64,000 nt of DNA. Source: Azoarcus_F sp036734105 (GTDB lineage Bacteria > Pseudomonadota > Gammaproteobacteria > Burkholderiales > Rhodocyclaceae). The stretch lies in assembly GCA_036734105.1 (NCBI GenBank), contig DAIMZH010000015.1, positions 1-64,000 on the forward strand. The letters run 5' to 3'. The position numbers were made by a program, and so were the translations under genes. Positions within the stretch are counted from its first letter, which is position 1, and each line of letters begins with the position of its first letter. Positions 62,049-64,000 of this stretch are shown piece after piece. The notes beneath the pieces are model-generated. The model was not told the DNA's origin. It worked only from the letters and a program-made list of their open reading frames with translations, and searched no databases.

Positions 62049-62906
62049 ATGACCGAACTGGATATCCGTGCGAAGGCGAGCGTGCATTCGCTTGCGCGTG
62101 ATGCGTTGATGCTGAATGATCCGGATGCCAAGTGTGCTGCGGTGAGGGGTTTGCGTGCAGCTTGGGAGGCAGGCGAATGCCTGGCATGCTTGGGCGCTGA
62201 TGACCCGACTCCAGTGCTGGCGCCCGGGAGGCCGCAGCGTCCACAGTTGGTTGACCCGCAGGCAGTGGCTTTTCGCGGGCCTGGCACGCCTGAGGGACAC
62301 GCCGCGCTTTTGCATGCGATTGCGCACATTGAGTTCAATGCCATCAATCTCGCCTTGGACTGCGTCATGCGTTTCAGGACTTTTCCGGCAAGTTTTCATG
62401 CAGCTTGGGTTGGTGTGGCTGACGAAGAGGCCATGCACTTCGGGCTTGTCAGAGCGCGTTTGCGGGCGCTGGGATTCGACTATGGCGACTTTCCGGCTCA
62501 CAACGGCTTGTGGGAGATGGCTTGCCGAACCGCACATGATCCACTGATGCGCATGGCGCTGGTGCCTCGGGTGCTCGAAGCCAGAGGGCTTGACGCAACT
62601 CCGCCAATCATGGCAAAGCTGCGACGCGTCGGTGATACCGAGAGTGTGGCAGTGCTAGAAATCATTCTTCGCGACGAGGTTGCTCATGTTGCGTTAGGTG
62701 ATGAATGGTTTCGGAGGTTGTGCGTCCAAGGTGGTTTTGAGCCAGAGCAAAAATACCTTGAACTGATCGAGTACTTTAATGCTCCGTGGCCGCAACCGCC
62801 GCTGAATGTGGCTGCGCGACTGGAGGCTGGGTTCACGATAGCTGAGTTGGAGCAGTTCGAGCACTTGGCACAGCAGAGACGGAAACAAAAAAACAAGGGG
62901 CGCTGA
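62049..62906 (+). CDS. DUF455 ferritin-like protein
   Basis: This protein has 285 residues from ATG 62049. Three carboxylate/His motifs define a ferritin-like di-metal helical bundle: LLHAIAHIEFNAINLALD, VADEEAMHFGLVRARL and LRDEVAHVALGDEWF. Members of this family are widely conserved but their reaction is not established; a relation to tRNA-modifying (MiaE-like) di-iron enzymes has been suggested by fold. It is divergent from moeA. Confidence 0.85.
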   Translation: MTELDIRAKASVHSLARDALMLNDPDAKCAAVRGLRAAWEAGECLACLGADDPTPVLAPGRPQRPQLVDPQAVAFRGPGTPEGHAALLHAIAHIEFNAINLALDCVMRFRTFPASFHAAWVGVADEEAMHFGLVRARLRALGFDYGDFPAHNGLWEMACRTAHDPLMRMALVPRVLEARGLDATPPIMAKLRRVGDTESVAVLEIILRDEVAHVALGDEWFRRLCVQGGFEPEQKYLELIEYFNAPWPQPPLNVAARLEAGFTIAELEQFEHLAQQRRKQKNKGR

Positions 62907-62973
62907 AGCACCCCCGGTTTTTCAGCAGGGTCGGTTCCGTCAGGCTTTCCGCCCTGGAACTGACTCCGACCGA

Positions 62974-63594
62974 TCAGCGCAGGCCAGCGGCGTAGTCAGC
63001 CACGGCACGCATTTCGGCTTCGGTCATTTTCAGCGCGATGTCACGCATCATTTCGTTGGCGTCGTTGGCACGCTTGAGTTCGTGGAAGGCCTTCAACTGG
63101 GATACGGTGTATTCGGCAAACTGACCGGCGATGCGCGGATATTCGGCTGGCAGTCCAGCACCGGCCGGTCCGTGGCAGGCTGCACAGGCCGGAACACCCT
63201 TGGAGGCAATGCCAGCGCGCCAGATCAACTGACCGCGTTCGATGGTGTCGAGGTTGCGTGCGGCCTCGGGTTTGAGTTCCTGGGCGGCGTAATAGGCAGC
63301 CAGCGCACGCTTGGTGGCGTCATCCGGGATCATCACGATCATGCCGTTCATGATGGCGTTCTCGCGAGCAGGCGGATTGCCGTCAATGGAGCTGTAATCG
63401 CGCATTTGCTTGTAAAGATACTCGGGTATCTGCCCAGCAAGCTTGGGGTTTTCCGCAAGAGCGCTGTTTCCGTCTACGCCGTGACAGGCTGCGCATACGG
63501 TTTCGGCGATCTGTTTGGCGTTTGCCTCAGCGGAGGCGTGGGCCTGGAAGCTGCCAGCGAGCAGCAGCGAAAGCAACAGGGAACGCTTGATCAT
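62974..63594 (-). CDS. Di-haem cytochrome c4-like protein
   Basis: This 206-residue periplasmic electron carrier has a signal peptide (MIKRSLLLSLLLAGSFQAHA) and two class I cytochrome c domains, each with a haem motif: CAACHG near residue 35 and CAACHG near 137. Axial Met candidates are in the segments NAIMNGMIVMIPDD and NEMMRDIALKMTEAEMRA. Cytochrome c4 donates electrons to terminal oxidases. Its divergent position from engB is common in betaproteobacteria. Confidence 0.93.
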   Translation of the reverse strand: MIKRSLLLSLLLAGSFQAHASAEANAKQIAETVCAACHGVDGNSALAENPKLAGQIPEYLYKQMRDYSSIDGNPPARENAIMNGMIVMIPDDATKRALAAYYAAQELKPEAARNLDTIERGQLIWRAGIASKGVPACAACHGPAGAGLPAEYPRIAGQFAEYTVSQLKAFHELKRANDANEMMRDIALKMTEAEMRAVADYAAGLR

Positions 63595-63716
63595 GGTGTC
63601 CTCGGAAAAGCCGTGAGCGGTTGTCTCAAACTTGATATTCTATAACAACACGCGCCTTTTGCGCGACGCGAACTAGGTTTTTCACCTGGTTTTCCGCTTA
63701 TCTGCCCGGTTTCTTC

Positions 63717-64000
63717 ATGCCTATCTTTCGCAACGCACAATTCGAAATCTCCATCGCACAGACCAAAGGCCTGCCTCCTCCCAGCGGTTCGGAGATTGCT
63801 TTTGCAGGACGCTCAAACGCAGGGAAGTCAAGTGCTATCAACACTTTAGCGGGTCATACACGACTTGCCTATGTTTCCAAAACACCTGGTCGAACCCAGC
63901 TCATCAACTTCTTCAGACTCAATTGTGGCGCAGCCTTGGTGGACTTGCCTGGCTATGGTTACGCCAAGGTGCCAGAAGCGGTACGAAAGCAGTGGCAAGG
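63717..64000 (+). CDS. engB: Ribosome biogenesis GTPase EngB/YsxC (5' part, runs off the window)
   Basis: An open frame from ATG 63717 continues to the last base of the window, giving the first 94 residues. The GTPase motifs are G1 GRSNAGKSS, the G2-region SKTPGRTQLINFF and G3 DLPGYGYAKVP. Homologues are near 200 residues and act in large ribosomal subunit assembly. The 3' end lies beyond the window. Confidence 0.95.
   Translation, partial: MPIFRNAQFEISIAQTKGLPPPSGSEIAFAGRSNAGKSSAINTLAGHTRLAYVSKTPGRTQLINFFRLNCGAALVDLPGYGYAKVPEAVRKQWQ

Noticed and set aside
62907..62973. Imperfect hairpin between the convergent DUF455 and cytochrome c4 genes
   Set aside because: Arms near GGTCGG and CCGACC pair only with a bulge and lack a T-run on either strand, so a terminator call was not justified.
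1..64000. CRISPR arrays, insertion sequences, prophage or rRNA genes
   Set aside because: No regularly spaced repeats, transposase or integrase motifs, phage structural genes or rRNA sequence were seen anywhere in the window.

Overview
This window is chromosomal DNA from a facultatively or obligately autotrophic betaproteobacterium-like organism. The evidence is a form IA RuBisCO operon (cbbLSQO with divergent cbbR), a second Calvin-cycle/glycolysis cluster (prk, tkt, gap, pgk, pyk, fba), the surE-pcm-nlpD-rpoS operon, dapA-bamC, and a cytochrome c4-like gene divergent from engB. No genus can be named from the sequence alone. A run of ten Ns at 1573-1582 shows this is a draft assembly.

Layout. 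1-2.5 kb: a membrane hybrid histidine kinase interrupted by the N gap. 2.5-9.1 kb: an accessory zone. It holds a PDZ/lipoprotein remnant, the wreck of a type 1-like BREX phage-defence locus (brxA with three frameshifts, intact brxB, only the 3' part of brxL, no brxC/pglX/pglZ), a DUF3820 protein and two back-to-back hipBA toxin-antitoxin modules. A bidirectional terminator and tRNA-Pro(CGG) close it. 9.2-16.9 kb: ispB, a split chromate transporter, a BMP-type (nucleoside/purine-like) ABC importer and a Nudix hydrolase. 17-20.3 kb: surE-pcm-nlpD-rpoS. 20.3-25.3 kb: mltB and a transglutaminase/DUF58/MoxR operon. 25.4-28.6 kb: a histone-deacetylase-like amidohydrolase, dapA and bamC, ended by a terminator. 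28.7-31.3 kb: a NIT-domain chemoreceptor and a tRNA cluster (Pro-Arg-His). 31.4-37.6 kb: cbbR and cbbLSQO. 37.6-43 kb: an endonuclease I homologue, a giant MscK-like channel and a GGCT-fold protein. 43-53 kb: the leftward central-carbon cluster. 53-64 kb: rsmE, polyphosphate:AMP phosphotransferase, argA, a diguanylate cyclase, yggX, phoU, rpiA, moeA, a DUF455 protein, cytochrome c4 and the start of engB.

How the genes work together. CbbLS fix CO2, CbbQO act as the activase, Prk regenerates ribulose bisphosphate, and Tkt, RpiA, Gap, Pgk and Fba run the regenerative and triose phases. An inositol-monophosphatase-fold protein and a thioredoxin-like protein are transcribed with prk. Pgk is preceded by a convincing terminator lying 20 nt before its start codon, which suggests attenuation or read-through control inside the cluster.

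The most unusual region is the 3.0-8.9 kb accessory zone. I read it as a decaying BREX island next to duplicated HipBA modules rather than as a demonstrated new system. No insertion sequence, integrase, CRISPR array or prophage was recognised.
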